22,664 bases of DNA from Chloroflexota bacterium (GTDB taxonomy: Bacteria > Chloroflexota > Limnocylindria > Limnocylindrales > CSP1-4), in the NCBI GenBank assembly GCA_005880805.1, contig VBFZ01000051.1, positions 1-22,664 of the forward strand. The letters run 5' to 3'. The notes below the pieces were generated by a model. It did not search any database, was not told the DNA's origin, and was given only the letters and a program-made list of their open reading frames with translations. Within the stretch, counting starts at the first letter, position 1, and each line of letters starts with the position of its first letter. Shown here one piece after another: positions 14,479-22,224 of the stretch. The position numbers were made by a program, and so were the translations under genes.

Positions 14479-16038
14479 GTGGACCCCCTCATCGTCGTCC
14501 TGTTCCTGTTGGTCGCGGTTGCGATCCTGGTCGAGGTCGCCGACCGGGTGGGCACTCCGTATCCGGTGCTGCTCGTTCTCGGCGGTCTCGTCCTCGCAGG
14601 AGTGCCTGGCCTGCCCCGCATCGAGGTCGAGCCCGAACTCATCCTGGTCGTCTTCCTGCCGCCACTGCTGTTCGGCGCGGCCTGGGCGACCCCGCTTCGC
14701 GACCTGAAGGCCAACCTCGGGCCGATCGCGAGACTCTCGATCGGCCTGGTCCTCTTCACGATTGTCGTCGTCGCGGCGGTCGCCCACGCGCTCGTGCCGG
14801 GTCTTGACTGGGCCCCCGCCTTTGCGCTTGGAGCAATCGTCTCGCCGACCGATGCCCTCGCGGCGACGACCGTTTTCCGCCGGGTCGGCGCCCCGGAGCG
14901 GATCGTGACGATCCTGGAAGGAGAGAGCCTGCTCAACGACGCGACCGCCCTGGTCGCGTACCGGAGCGCGGTCATCGCTACCGTGGGCGGTTCGTTCGTC
15001 CTCGCGTCAGCCGCCGCAGGATTTCTTGTTGCGGGCGTGGGCGGCCTCGTCATCGGCCTGGTCGTGGGGCGGGCGTTCAGCGAGATCGTCCGCCAGCTCG
15101 AGAACCCGCCGGTCGAGGTCGCGATCTCGCTGGTCGTGCCCTACGTGGCCTATCTGCCGGCAGATCAGCTCGGTCTGTCGGGCGTCCTGGCTGCCGTCTC
15201 CGCGGGGTTGGTCGCCGGTCGCTACTCGGCCACCGTCCAGACGCCCGAGAGCCGCGTGTTCGCCCAGGGCGCCTGGGGCATCGTGGTCTTCGTCCTCAAC
15301 GGCTTCGCGTTCATCCTGCTCGGGATGGAGCTGCCGGCGATCCTCGCCGATCTGTCCTCGCGTTCGCCAGGACAGTTGGTTGGGCTGGCGGCGGCGGTCA
15401 GTGGCACTGTCATCGCCGCCCGGTTTGTGTGGATCTACGTGGTGAGCTTCCTGCCGGGCTCTCTGCGTCGCGAGATCGCTCGAACCGACCCGGCCCTCGC
15501 CTGGGGATCGCTCATTGTCGTCAGCTGGGCCGGTCTTCGAGGGGTCGTGTCACTGGCGGCCGCCCTCGCGCTGCCGGCCGGCTTCCCGGAGCGAGACCTG
15601 ATCCTGTTCCTGACGTTCGCGGTGATCCTCGTGACCCTCGTCGGGCAAGGACTGACACTGCCGTACGTCCTTCGCCGGACCGGGCTTGCCGCGCGCGACG
15701 CCGACCGCGCCGAGGAGACGATGGCTCGCGGCCGTGCGAACACGGCGGGCCTGGCGGAGGTCGATCGCCTCCGCCCCCTCTGGCCAACGCACCAGCCGCT
15801 GCTGGATCGTCTCGAGGAGTCCCTACGCGACCGCGACCGACATCTGGCCACCGAAGATCCCGCCGAAACGGAGGAGCGACGCCGGGAACGGCTGGAGCAC
15901 GAAGAGATCCAGCGTTACGTCATCGGCGCCCAGCGGGCAGCCGTGATCGAGCTGCGCGACCGCGGCCAGATCAACGACGAGGTCCTGCGCACGATCGAGC
16001 GAGAGCTGGACCTCGAACAGCTCCGGATGGAGGGCTAG
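14479..16038 (+). CDS. Na+/H+ antiporter, CPA1 family
   Basis: This inner-membrane protein has 519 residues and about 12 hydrophobic segments over residues 1-405. It exchanges monovalent cations for protons in pH and Na+ homeostasis. 'VSPTDALAATTVFRRVG' at about 121-137 and 'EGESLLNDATALVAY' with Asn153-Asp154 are the CPA1 ion-binding signatures; 'SWAGLRGVVSLAAALALP' is the conserved late arginine helix. The last 110 residues are a charged cytoplasmic tail, helical, with many Arg and Glu ('ETEERRRERLEHEEIQRYV'), as in bacterial NhaP/YjcE-like members. The start is taken as GTG 14479, five bases after the methyltransferase stop. The frame is open upstream, but that part is the other gene. The ribosome-binding site is weak, so coupling to the methyltransferase is likely. 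Confidence 0.93.
   Translation: MDPLIVVLFLLVAVAILVEVADRVGTPYPVLLVLGGLVLAGVPGLPRIEVEPELILVVFLPPLLFGAAWATPLRDLKANLGPIARLSIGLVLFTIVVVAAVAHALVPGLDWAPAFALGAIVSPTDALAATTVFRRVGAPERIVTILEGESLLNDATALVAYRSAVIATVGGSFVLASAAAGFLVAGVGGLVIGLVVGRAFSEIVRQLENPPVEVAISLVVPYVAYLPADQLGLSGVLAAVSAGLVAGRYSATVQTPESRVFAQGAWGIVVFVLNGFAFILLGMELPAILADLSSRSPGQLVGLAAAVSGTVIAARFVWIYVVSFLPGSLRREIARTDPALAWGSLIVVSWAGLRGVVSLAAALALPAGFPERDLILFLTFAVILVTLVGQGLTLPYVLRRTGLAARDADRAEETMARGRANTAGLAEVDRLRPLWPTHQPLLDRLEESLRDRDRHLATEDPAETEERRRERLEHEEIQRYVIGAQRAAVIELRDRGQINDEVLRTIERELDLEQLRMEG
16029..16034 (+). promoter_or_regulatory. Shine-Dalgarno GGAGGG fixing a TTG start
   Basis: GGAGGG lies in the last codons of the antiporter gene, seven bases before the TTG at 16042. 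The only in-frame upstream codon before the antiporter stop is a single CGC, so this site and the TTG define the fucosidase start. Confidence 0.6.
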
Positions 16039-16041
16039 CGC

Positions 16042-17310
16042 TTGGCCGATCTGGGCTGGTTCTCGGGCGCCGGGCTCGGCATCTTCGTCCACTGGGACCA
16101 CGCCAGCCAGCAGGGCATCGAGCTGTCCTGGCCGCTGACGGGTCGGTCCATCGTCCCGGAGCAGCCGCACGCGGAGGCCCAGGTCACGCCCGCGCAGTAC
16201 CACGCGTCGGCAGCGACCTTCAATCCGACCCGCTGGGATCCGGCTGTGCTGGCGGCCCTGTTCAAGTCAGCCGGCGCCGAGTACGTCGTGTTCACGACGC
16301 GCCATCACGCCGGCTATTCGATGTTCCATACCAAGTACTCGACCTTCTCGATCGAGCACTCGCCGTACGGCCGCGACATCACCCGCGAGCTGGTCGACGC
16401 GCTGCGCGCCGAAGGCCTGCGGATCGGCTTCTACTACTCCCTCTCCGACTGGCACCACCCCGACTATCCGGCCTTCACGGAGGCCGACAAGCCGTACGCG
16501 CGGGAGGCCTATCGCCGGCCCCCTCCCGAGGCGTGGGCACGCTACCTCGACTACCTGCGCGGACAGCTCACCGAGCTGCTGACGGACTACGGCCGCATCG
16601 ACCTGGTCTGGTTCGATGGCGACTGGGAGCGAACGCCGAAGGAGTGGCACGCCCCGGAGCTCCGCGCACTCGTCGCCTCGCTCCAGCCTGATGCCATCGT
16701 CAACGATCGGCTGCCCGGGCAGGGCGACTACACGACACCGGAACAGGGCCTGCCAGCGGGCGCGTCCGCCGGACCCTGGGAGCTCTGCTTCACGATGAAC
16801 GACTCGTGGGCGTACCGGGCCGACGACCTGAATTACAAATCTCCGCGCCGCCTCGCGCAGTACCTGGTGGAGACCACGAGCCGTGGCGGCAACCTGCTGC
16901 TGGACGTCGGTCCGAGAGGCGACGGCACTCTCCCCGGGATCGAGGTGTCCTTGCTCGAGCAGCTCGGCGAATGGCTGCGCACGCACGGCGAGAGCGTCAA
17001 GGGCGTGACAGCGCCCTCTTCGCGGGTCGAGTTCTACGGCCCCGCGTCGCAACGCGGGTCGCGGCTGTACCTCCACCTCGTCATGCGGCCCGTCGAGACG
17101 CTTGTCGTTCGGGGAATACCCGTGCGCCGCGTCAAGCGTGTATCGCTGCTAGGCTCAGGAGAACGTCTTCCGTTTCACAGCGCCATTGATGTGCACGAGC
17201 CCGGCGCTCGGGACGACGGAGTCCTCGGGGAGCTTTCAATCAACGCGCCTGCGCCAACCAACGCGCTCATCGACGTCGTGGCGATCGATTTCGAGAAGGA
17301 CACTCCGTGA
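16042..17310 (+). CDS. Glycoside hydrolase family 29 alpha-L-fucosidase
   Basis: The protein has 422 residues. It opens directly in the (beta/alpha)8 barrel: 'WFSGAGLGIFVHWDHAS' is the GH29 N-terminus with its conserved His. 'VVFTTRHHAGYSMF' (His88-His89) and 'GFYYSLSDWHHPDYP' are conserved active-site loops, and 'RIDLVWFDGDW' holds the nucleophile, Asp192. The acid/base residue of GH29 is poorly conserved and I cannot assign it. After about 330 comes a small C-terminal beta domain. No signal peptide is present, so the enzyme should act in the cytoplasm on imported fuco-oligosaccharides or on glycosides. The start is TTG, directly after the antiporter stop with one codon between and in the same frame. 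It is probably cotranscribed with the antiporter, although a functional link is not obvious. Confidence 0.92.
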   Translation: MADLGWFSGAGLGIFVHWDHASQQGIELSWPLTGRSIVPEQPHAEAQVTPAQYHASAATFNPTRWDPAVLAALFKSAGAEYVVFTTRHHAGYSMFHTKYSTFSIEHSPYGRDITRELVDALRAEGLRIGFYYSLSDWHHPDYPAFTEADKPYAREAYRRPPPEAWARYLDYLRGQLTELLTDYGRIDLVWFDGDWERTPKEWHAPELRALVASLQPDAIVNDRLPGQGDYTTPEQGLPAGASAGPWELCFTMNDSWAYRADDLNYKSPRRLAQYLVETTSRGGNLLLDVGPRGDGTLPGIEVSLLEQLGEWLRTHGESVKGVTAPSSRVEFYGPASQRGSRLYLHLVMRPVETLVVRGIPVRRVKRVSLLGSGERLPFHSAIDVHEPGARDDGVLGELSINAPAPTNALIDVVAIDFEKDTP

Positions 17311-17402
17311 TCGCCGGGGTTCGGTTGGCCTGAGCGCGACCGTGGAACTTTTTCCTCGTGTTCCGGAGGCCTGTCATGGCATCGTCCCAAGGGGATCGAT
17401 GG

Positions 17403-17426
17403 CACCTGCCAGAACGGTTGCAGGTG
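17403..17426 (+). other. Hairpin 1, alternative to hairpin 2
   Basis: CACCTGC at 17403-17409 is perfectly complementary to GCAGGTG at 17420-17426, with a 10-base loop. Its 3' arm shares bases 17422-17426 with hairpin 2, so both cannot form together in one RNA. A further stem, 17380-17388 with 17392-17401, lies just upstream. No known riboswitch consensus was recognised. Confidence 0.4.
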
Positions 17427-17458
17427 GCCGGTCGTACGTCCCCAGCGGCCGACCACCT
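17422..17458 (+). terminator. Strong hairpin in the fucosidase-Crp/Fnr spacer (terminator-like or regulatory)
   Basis: Bases 17422-17434 pair with 17446-17458 over 13 positions with one mismatch and one G-T, around an 11-base loop. It is followed by CCCGTTTTGG, a run of only four T, so a classical intrinsic terminator is possible but weak. It could end the fucosidase transcript, or act in the leader of the regulator gene that starts 42 bases later. Confidence 0.4.
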
Positions 17459-17499
17459 CCCGTTTTGGCGTTACTGAGAGCGCATAGCCGGTTAGAAGC

Positions 17500-18201
17500 G
17501 TGACTGCAGAAGACCGTTTGATCCGCTCGCCCTCTGTCCGCGAGCAAGCCAGTCTCCGGCAACAGATCCTGAAGACCCTCCCGTGTTCCAGGCCCGAATC
17601 AGCCGCTGCGCTCGCCGCGAGCGCGCGGCTCCGGCGATTCGGACCCGACGAGACAATCTTCCGCCAGGGCGAGGAGATTCAGGTCGTCCTGCTCGTGCGC
17701 GGGCACGCCGTGTTCCAGCGAACGACGGTCGACGGCCAGCAGGTCACCGTGGGCATTGCACTACCCGGGGAGCTCTTCGGGGTGACGAGCGTGTCATCGC
17801 CGATCGCCAGCGTCGAGATGGTGGCCCTCAACGACGTTGAGCTTGCCTCCTGGAGCGGGGAGGACGTGCGTCGACTGGCTGCGGCGGATCCCGGTCTTGC
17901 ACTGAATATCGCCGATCGCCTGGCCACGATTCTCAACAACCTCACGCACAAGGTGGACGGCTTCCTGCACCAGGACGCGCGCCGTCGGGTGGTCCGCATC
18001 CTCGCGCGGCACCGGGACCTCTTCTTCAGCGACCCGCCGGTCCTCTCGCGCTCGCACCTGCCCGGGCTCGTCGGTACCAGCCGGGAGATGACCGGGCGCG
18101 TGCTCCGCGAGCTGGAGAACGAGGGAACGGTCGCGCGAACCGGTCGGACCGGCCTCCGTTTGCTTCGCCCCGAGCGCCTGGACGCCGGCGACTCGGTCTA
18201 G
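17500..18201 (+). CDS. Crp/Fnr-family transcriptional regulator
   Basis: The protein has 233 residues. Residues about 25-125 are a cyclic-nucleotide-binding-type jelly roll ('FRQGEEIQVVLLVRGHAVF', 'VTVGIALPGELFGV'). Residues about 130-155 are the dimer helix. Residues about 160-225 are a winged helix with recognition region 'LPGLVGTSREMTGRVLREL' at about 187-205. The usual R-x-S/T phosphate pocket of CRP is not evident, and there is no FNR-type Cys cluster at the N-terminus (only Cys29), so the effector is unknown. The start GTG at 17500 has only AGAAG nearby as ribosome-binding site. It is read alone on the plus strand and converges on the VWA gene with a 40-nt gap. A cyclic nucleotide made by the cyclase at 7878-11495 would be a possible ligand, but nothing in the sequence links them. 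Confidence 0.92.
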   Translation: MTAEDRLIRSPSVREQASLRQQILKTLPCSRPESAAALAASARLRRFGPDETIFRQGEEIQVVLLVRGHAVFQRTTVDGQQVTVGIALPGELFGVTSVSSPIASVEMVALNDVELASWSGEDVRRLAAADPGLALNIADRLATILNNLTHKVDGFLHQDARRRVVRILARHRDLFFSDPPVLSRSHLPGLVGTSREMTGRVLRELENEGTVARTGRTGLRLLRPERLDAGDSV

Positions 18202-18241
18202 TCGTCGGCCCCGTAGAAAGGCACGAGCCCGAAGACGCCGG

Positions 18242-19303
18242 TCAGGGCAGCGGACGCCATGCCTGGGCGAGGAAGATCGAGAGTGTGGCCAGGAGCACAG
18301 CCGCTCCGACGAACGCGACGCTGATCTCCATGACCTCGTGCTTCGTGATCAGGGACGTCGGCAGGTTGTTGAACACGTTCTGGAGATCGCCCGCGCTCTC
18401 GGCCGGGTAGTACGTGGCGCCGGTGATGTCGGCGACCTTCCGCAGCGTCTCCTCATCGATCCCCCGGCGGAACGCGTTGGCGCCCGGACCAGCACCGAAG
18501 CCACCGAACCCGCCGTTTGGTTCACGGCCGACGAACTGCGGGCCGCACACGGGATCGATCTGGCCGGCATTCGGCGTACCGAAGCCGATCGTGTACACCC
18601 GCACGCCGCGATCGGCGGCCTGCTGGGCGGCGTCCACCGGGGCGGGGCCTGCATTGCTCGCGCCGTCGGTCAGGAGCACGACGATGTCAGGCGCGTAGGC
18701 GCCCTTCGGCACCGGCGAGGGCGCGGGGTCGTTCTCGTCGTTCTGGCTGGGCGCGACGGACTTGTCGATGTCGGCGATCGCGTCAATCGAACGCAGGATT
18801 CCGCTGCCGATGGCCGTCCGCCGGCCGGTGGCCAGGCTGCGCACCGCGTCGATCAGGACCTCCTGGTCGTTCGTCGGTGCCTGGACCAGCTCGGCGAAGC
18901 CCGCGAACGCGACCAGTCCGATCTGGGCCGTGGCGCCCTGCCGCTGGATGAAGGAGATCGCGGCATCCTCGGCCGCCTGGAGCCGCGTTGGGTTGATGTC
19001 CGTCGAGCACATGCTGCCCGACACGTCGATCGTGAGGATGATCGTGGTCTGGCCCGCCGGGACGCTGACCACCGTGACCGGCCGCGCAAGCGCCACGACG
19101 AGGCTCCCGACGGCGCCGAGGAATAGCACGAAGGGCACATGCCGCCGGATGCGCGAGCTGCCCGGGACGGCCTCGCGAAGCAGCGAGACGCTCGAGTAGC
19201 GGACGCCGGACGGACGCCGACGGCGCAGCGCCCAGATATACAGGACAACGAGCACCGGCAACGCCAGGAGCAGCACCAGGAAGACGGGCCACAGAAGCTC
19301 CAT
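18242..19303 (-). CDS. Membrane-anchored VWA-domain protein, BatB-like (second paralogue)
   Basis: The protein has 353 residues from the ATG at 19303. Membrane segments lie at about 4-24, 57-74 and 324-346, so the VWA domain at about 87-315 is held on one face of the membrane as in Bat/aerotolerance proteins. The metal site is complete: Asp93-x-Ser95-x-Ser97 (DVSGSM), Thr163 and Asp213 (LTDG). A Pro/Ser-rich insertion ending in VPKG precedes the last metal loop. A further insertion at about 245-280, rich in Gly and with 'DPVCGPQF', is absent from the first paralogue. The start shares a base with the stop of the upstream VWA gene (TAATG), which indicates coupling; the GTG at 19324 would overlap it and is less likely. 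It is the last gene of the operon. VWA proteins of this kind are thought to bind partners under control of the MoxR ATPase. Confidence 0.92.
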   Translation of the reverse strand: MELLWPVFLVLLLALPVLVVLYIWALRRRRPSGVRYSSVSLLREAVPGSSRIRRHVPFVLFLGAVGSLVVALARPVTVVSVPAGQTTIILTIDVSGSMCSTDINPTRLQAAEDAAISFIQRQGATAQIGLVAFAGFAELVQAPTNDQEVLIDAVRSLATGRRTAIGSGILRSIDAIADIDKSVAPSQNDENDPAPSPVPKGAYAPDIVVLLTDGASNAGPAPVDAAQQAADRGVRVYTIGFGTPNAGQIDPVCGPQFVGREPNGGFGGFGAGPGANAFRRGIDEETLRKVADITGATYYPAESAGDLQNVFNNLPTSLITKHEVMEISVAFVGAAVLLATLSIFLAQAWRPLP

Positions 19304-20316
19304 TAGGGCACCCGCCCGAACCACGCCAGTGAGGCGACCGAACCGATCAGGAGCACCAGCAGGCTGGCGCCCGCGAACAGGGGGGTGATCTCGGTCTTCT
19401 GCGGCTCGACGACCGGCTCGGGGTTGATGTTGTCGTATACGGACTTCAGGTCGGCCGCGTTGTTGGCCTGGTAGTAGGTGCCGTCGGTGAGGGCCGCGAT
19501 CTGCCTGAGGACCTCCTCGTTGAGCTGGGTGTGGACCGTGAAGCCGTTGATCTTCAGATCGGCGCCGGCCGTGCTCCCGACGCCCACGGTGTAGATGCGC
19601 ACTCCTCGATCCGCGGCGGCCTGGGCAGCCTCCAGCGGATCGGGGGACTGGTTGTTCTCACCGTCGGTGAGCATCACGATGACAGCCGAGCTGTGCGTGC
19701 CTTTCGGGACGGGCGACGGCGATGGCGCGGGCGAGGCGCGGTTGGAGTAGTAGCCCGCTGCCTCACCCGCCTGCGCCACCGCGATGGCGGTGAGCGAGCT
19801 GATGATCCCCTGGCCAACGGACGTTCCGCGCGTCGGCGCGAGACGGTTGATCGCGCCCACGACGGTCGCCTGGTCGTTGGTCGGCGCCTGAACCGAGAAG
19901 CTGCCGTCGCTGAAGGCCACGACGCCGATATCGACGCTGGGCGGTTGGCGCTCGACGAAGGCGCGGGCCGCAGCCTTGGCCGCCGCCATGCGAGTCGGCT
20001 TGATGTCGTCGGCCGCCATGCTTCCCGAGACGTCGAACGCGAGGATCACCGTCCCTTCGAGCTTCGGCACGCTGACGACGGCCTGCGGGCGGGCGAGCGC
20101 CACGACCATCACGGCGCTCCCGAGCACGAACAGGCCGGCCGTGATGCGCCGGCGAACGCGGACCCCACCGGTCCGCGCCGCCGGCACGGGAGCCGCCGCA
20201 AGACCGCCGAGGGCGCCCAGGCGCGCCAGCCGCCGCCGCCCCAGGCGCAACCAGGCCAGCACTCCGAGGGGGATCAGGAGGAGCAGGGCCAGCATCACCG
20301 GCCAGATGAACGACAT
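19303..20316 (-). CDS. Membrane-anchored VWA-domain protein, BatA-like (first paralogue)
   Basis: The protein has 337 residues. Membrane segments lie at about 4-24, 58-76 and 312-332. The VWA domain at about 88-300 has a full metal site: Asp95-x-Ser97-x-Ser99 (DVSGSM), Thr165 in 'PTRGTSVGQGI', and Asp218 in 'LTDGENN'. The Pro/Ser-rich insertion ending in VPKG at 195-205 is shared with the next gene, and the overall layout is the same, so the two arose by tandem duplication. The ATG at 20316 lies 3 nt after the stop of the DUF58 gene. Together with the MoxR ATPase and DUF58 protein this forms the usual Bat-like set, linked in other bacteria to envelope stress or aerotolerance; the role here is inferred from context only. 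Confidence 0.92.
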   Translation of the reverse strand: MSFIWPVMLALLLLIPLGVLAWLRLGRRRLARLGALGGLAAAPVPAARTGGVRVRRRITAGLFVLGSAVMVVALARPQAVVSVPKLEGTVILAFDVSGSMAADDIKPTRMAAAKAAARAFVERQPPSVDIGVVAFSDGSFSVQAPTNDQATVVGAINRLAPTRGTSVGQGIISSLTAIAVAQAGEAAGYYSNRASPAPSPSPVPKGTHSSAVIVMLTDGENNQSPDPLEAAQAAADRGVRIYTVGVGSTAGADLKINGFTVHTQLNEEVLRQIAALTDGTYYQANNAADLKSVYDNINPEPVVEPQKTEITPLFAGASLLVLLIGSVASLAWFGRVP

Positions 20317-20319
20317 CGC

Positions 20320-21204
20320 CTACTTCCGGCGCGCGCGGCGCATGGCCGCTATCCGGACGATCGCGCGCACGAGGTCCTCGTCGGTCGAAAGGGAGACGGC
20401 GTCGACGCCGGACCGCTTGAACGCCTCACCCAGCTCTGACTGCCGGCGCGTGGCGGCTGCCTGGAAGCGACCGCGAAAGCGCTTGTCGTGCGTGTCGACG
20501 TAGAGCTGCTCGCCCGTTTCGGCGTCCTGCATGATCAGCGGCCCGACGTCCGGCAGCTCCGTCTCACGGGGGTCGAATAGGCGGACGGCGAGCACTTCGT
20601 GGCGCCGGTTGAGCAGGTTGAGGGGCCGCTCCCAGCCCGGCTTGCTGATGAAGTCGGAGATGATGAAGACCAGGGAGCGGCGCTTGATCGCGCTCCGGCC
20701 GGTCTCGAGCAGGGGCGCAAGGTCCGTCATCGGGGCGGACTCGGATCGGGGGTGCTTCAGCAGGTCGTCGATCAGCCGCAGGACCTGCACCCGACCGCCC
20801 CGTGCCGGGATGGTCCGCTCCAGCCCGCCGGCCCCGTAGAACATCGCCCCGACCCGGTTGCCATGGCGCGTCAAGACCCGCGCGAGCGTCGTGACGAAGT
20901 CGATCAGCACGGTCCGCTTCTGGCGGTCAAGATCCGCGAGCACCGTCCCGAAGTCGACCGACGGGCTGAGGTCGAGCAGGAACCACGCCGTGATCTCCCG
21001 ATCCTCGACGTACTGGCGGACGTAGGGCGTGTTCATCCGCGCGGTGACGTTCCAGTCGATGTAGCGGACGTCGTCGCCCGGCTGGTATTCACGCAGGTCG
21101 GCGAAGTCGACGCCGTTGCCGTAGAACAGCGTGCGGTAGTTGCCCTGCAGCAGGCCGTCGAGCCGGCGGACGACCTGCCAGTCGAGGCGCTGGAGGATGC
21201 GCTC
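20320..21204 (-). CDS. DUF58-domain protein, start codon uncertain
   Basis: The protein is about 294 residues if read from 21204. It begins with the family's usual 'ERILQRLDWQVVRRLDGLLQ', then 'GVDFADLREYQPGDDVRYID' and 'WNVTARMNTPYVRQYVEDRE', the DUF58 signature. It continues into a VWA-like half with 'FLLDLSPSVDFGT' and 'SLVFIISDFIS'. The first canonical start in this frame is the ATG at 21036, inside the signature ('ARMNTP'); the frame is open to 21267 but contains no ATG, GTG or TTG between. The true start is therefore probably non-canonical (ATC at 21198 or CTG at 21249), or the base sequence at the junction is wrong. The overlap with the MoxR stop (21203-21205) suggests coupling. DUF58 proteins are partners of MoxR ATPases and VWA proteins; their biochemical role is not settled. 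Confidence 0.88.
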   Translation of the reverse strand, partial: ERILQRLDWQVVRRLDGLLQGNYRTLFYGNGVDFADLREYQPGDDVRYIDWNVTARMNTPYVRQYVEDREITAWFLLDLSPSVDFGTVLADLDRQKRTVLIDFVTTLARVLTRHGNRVGAMFYGAGGLERTIPARGGRVQVLRLIDDLLKHPRSESAPMTDLAPLLETGRSAIKRRSLVFIISDFISKPGWERPLNLLNRRHEVLAVRLFDPRETELPDVGPLIMQDAETGEQLYVDTHDKRFRGRFQAAATRRQSELGEAFKRSGVDAVSLSTDEDLVRAIVRIAAMRRARRK

Positions 21205-22213
21205 AGGCGCTGACGCGTACGTTGGTCTGCTCCCGGAGCGGTACGACAGGGATCGGCGTCCGATCGATCACCCGCTTGAGGATGCTGTCGCTGGTCACGT
21301 TGTCGGAGAGGGCCTCGAAGGAGAGCACGAGGCGGTGGCGCATCACGTCGAGCGCGACGTCGAGGACGTCCTGCGGCAACGCGTAGTCGCGCCCGCGCAC
21401 GAAGGCCAGCGCTCGCGCCGTGAGGATCAAGTTGATGGAAGCGCGCGGGCTGGCCCCGAACGTGATGTAGCGCGCGACCTCGCCCACGCCGAAGTCGGCC
21501 GGCGAGCGCGTCGCGGTCACGAGTCGCACGGCGTACTCGTGGAGCGCCGGATCGACGTAGATGCGATCAGCCTGGGCCTGCAAGGCGAGCAGCTCGTCGG
21601 TCGTGAGGACCGTCTGGATGGCAGCCAGCGTGGAGGTCATGCGCTCGACGATGACGAACTCCTCGGTCGACGTTGGGTAATCGACCAGCACCTTGAGCAT
21701 GAAACGGTCGACCTGTGCTTCCGGCAGGGCGTAGGTGCCCTCCGTCTCGATCGGGTTCTGCGTCGCGAGGACGAGGAACGGGTTGGGCACCCTGAACGAC
21801 TCGTGGCCGATCGTGACCTGGCGCTCCTGCATGACCTCGAGCAACGCGCTCTGGACCTTCGCCGGTGCGCGGTTGATCTCGTCGGCCAGCAGCAGGTTCG
21901 TGAAGACCGGCCCGAGCGAGGTGTTGAACTCGCCGGTCTTCTGGTTGTAGATGCGGGTGCCGATGAGGTCGGCGGGGACGAGGTCCGGTGTGAACTGGAT
22001 GCGCTTGAACTCGCCGCCGATCGCCTCGGCGAGCATCTTGATGGCCATCGTCTTGGCAAGGCCCGGCACGCCTTCCACGAGGATGTGGCCCCGCGCCAAC
22101 AGGGCGACGATCAGCCGCTCCAGGAGGTGATCCTGGCCGACGATCACCTTCTTGACCTCGTAGAGCACGCGCTCCATCGGGTTCGTCTGCTCGGTCGCCG
22201 AATGCTGGTCCAC
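21203..22213 (-). CDS. MoxR-family AAA+ ATPase
   Basis: The protein has 336 residues and is cytoplasmic. It has Walker A GVPGLAKT at 48-55, Walker B 'LLLADEINRAP' with Asp111-Glu112, sensor 1 in 'VLATQNPIETEGTY' with Asn153, and the C-terminal lid with 'GASPRASINLI' (sensor 2 Arg). All are standard for MoxR proteins, which act as chaperones that remodel or insert metal into VWA-domain partners. It starts at GTG 22213, with AGGAGA at 22221-22226 overlapping the stop of the upstream protease gene, so translation is coupled. The following DUF58 reading frame begins at or before its stop codon. The length is normal. Confidence 0.96.
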   Translation of the reverse strand: MDQHSATEQTNPMERVLYEVKKVIVGQDHLLERLIVALLARGHILVEGVPGLAKTMAIKMLAEAIGGEFKRIQFTPDLVPADLIGTRIYNQKTGEFNTSLGPVFTNLLLADEINRAPAKVQSALLEVMQERQVTIGHESFRVPNPFLVLATQNPIETEGTYALPEAQVDRFMLKVLVDYPTSTEEFVIVERMTSTLAAIQTVLTTDELLALQAQADRIYVDPALHEYAVRLVTATRSPADFGVGEVARYITFGASPRASINLILTARALAFVRGRDYALPQDVLDVALDVMRHRLVLSFEALSDNVTSDSILKRVIDRTPIPVVPLREQTNVRVSA

Positions 22214-22224
22214 GGTCTGCTCTC

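Noticed and set aside
14310..15053. A 247-codon minus-strand frame opposite the antiporter gene.
   Set aside because: It is dominated by Arg, Ser and Thr and lies opposite conserved membrane segments of the antiporter.
17459..17499. TTGGCG (17465-17470) and GTTAGA (17491-17496) as a promoter for the Crp/Fnr gene.
   Set aside because: The spacing of 20 is too long and the -10 would end three bases before the start codon.
18200..18262. A 20-codon minus-strand frame (MASAALTGVFGLVPFYGADD) after the second VWA gene.
   Set aside because: It overlaps the end of that gene, has no ribosome-binding site, and is too short to support as a gene.
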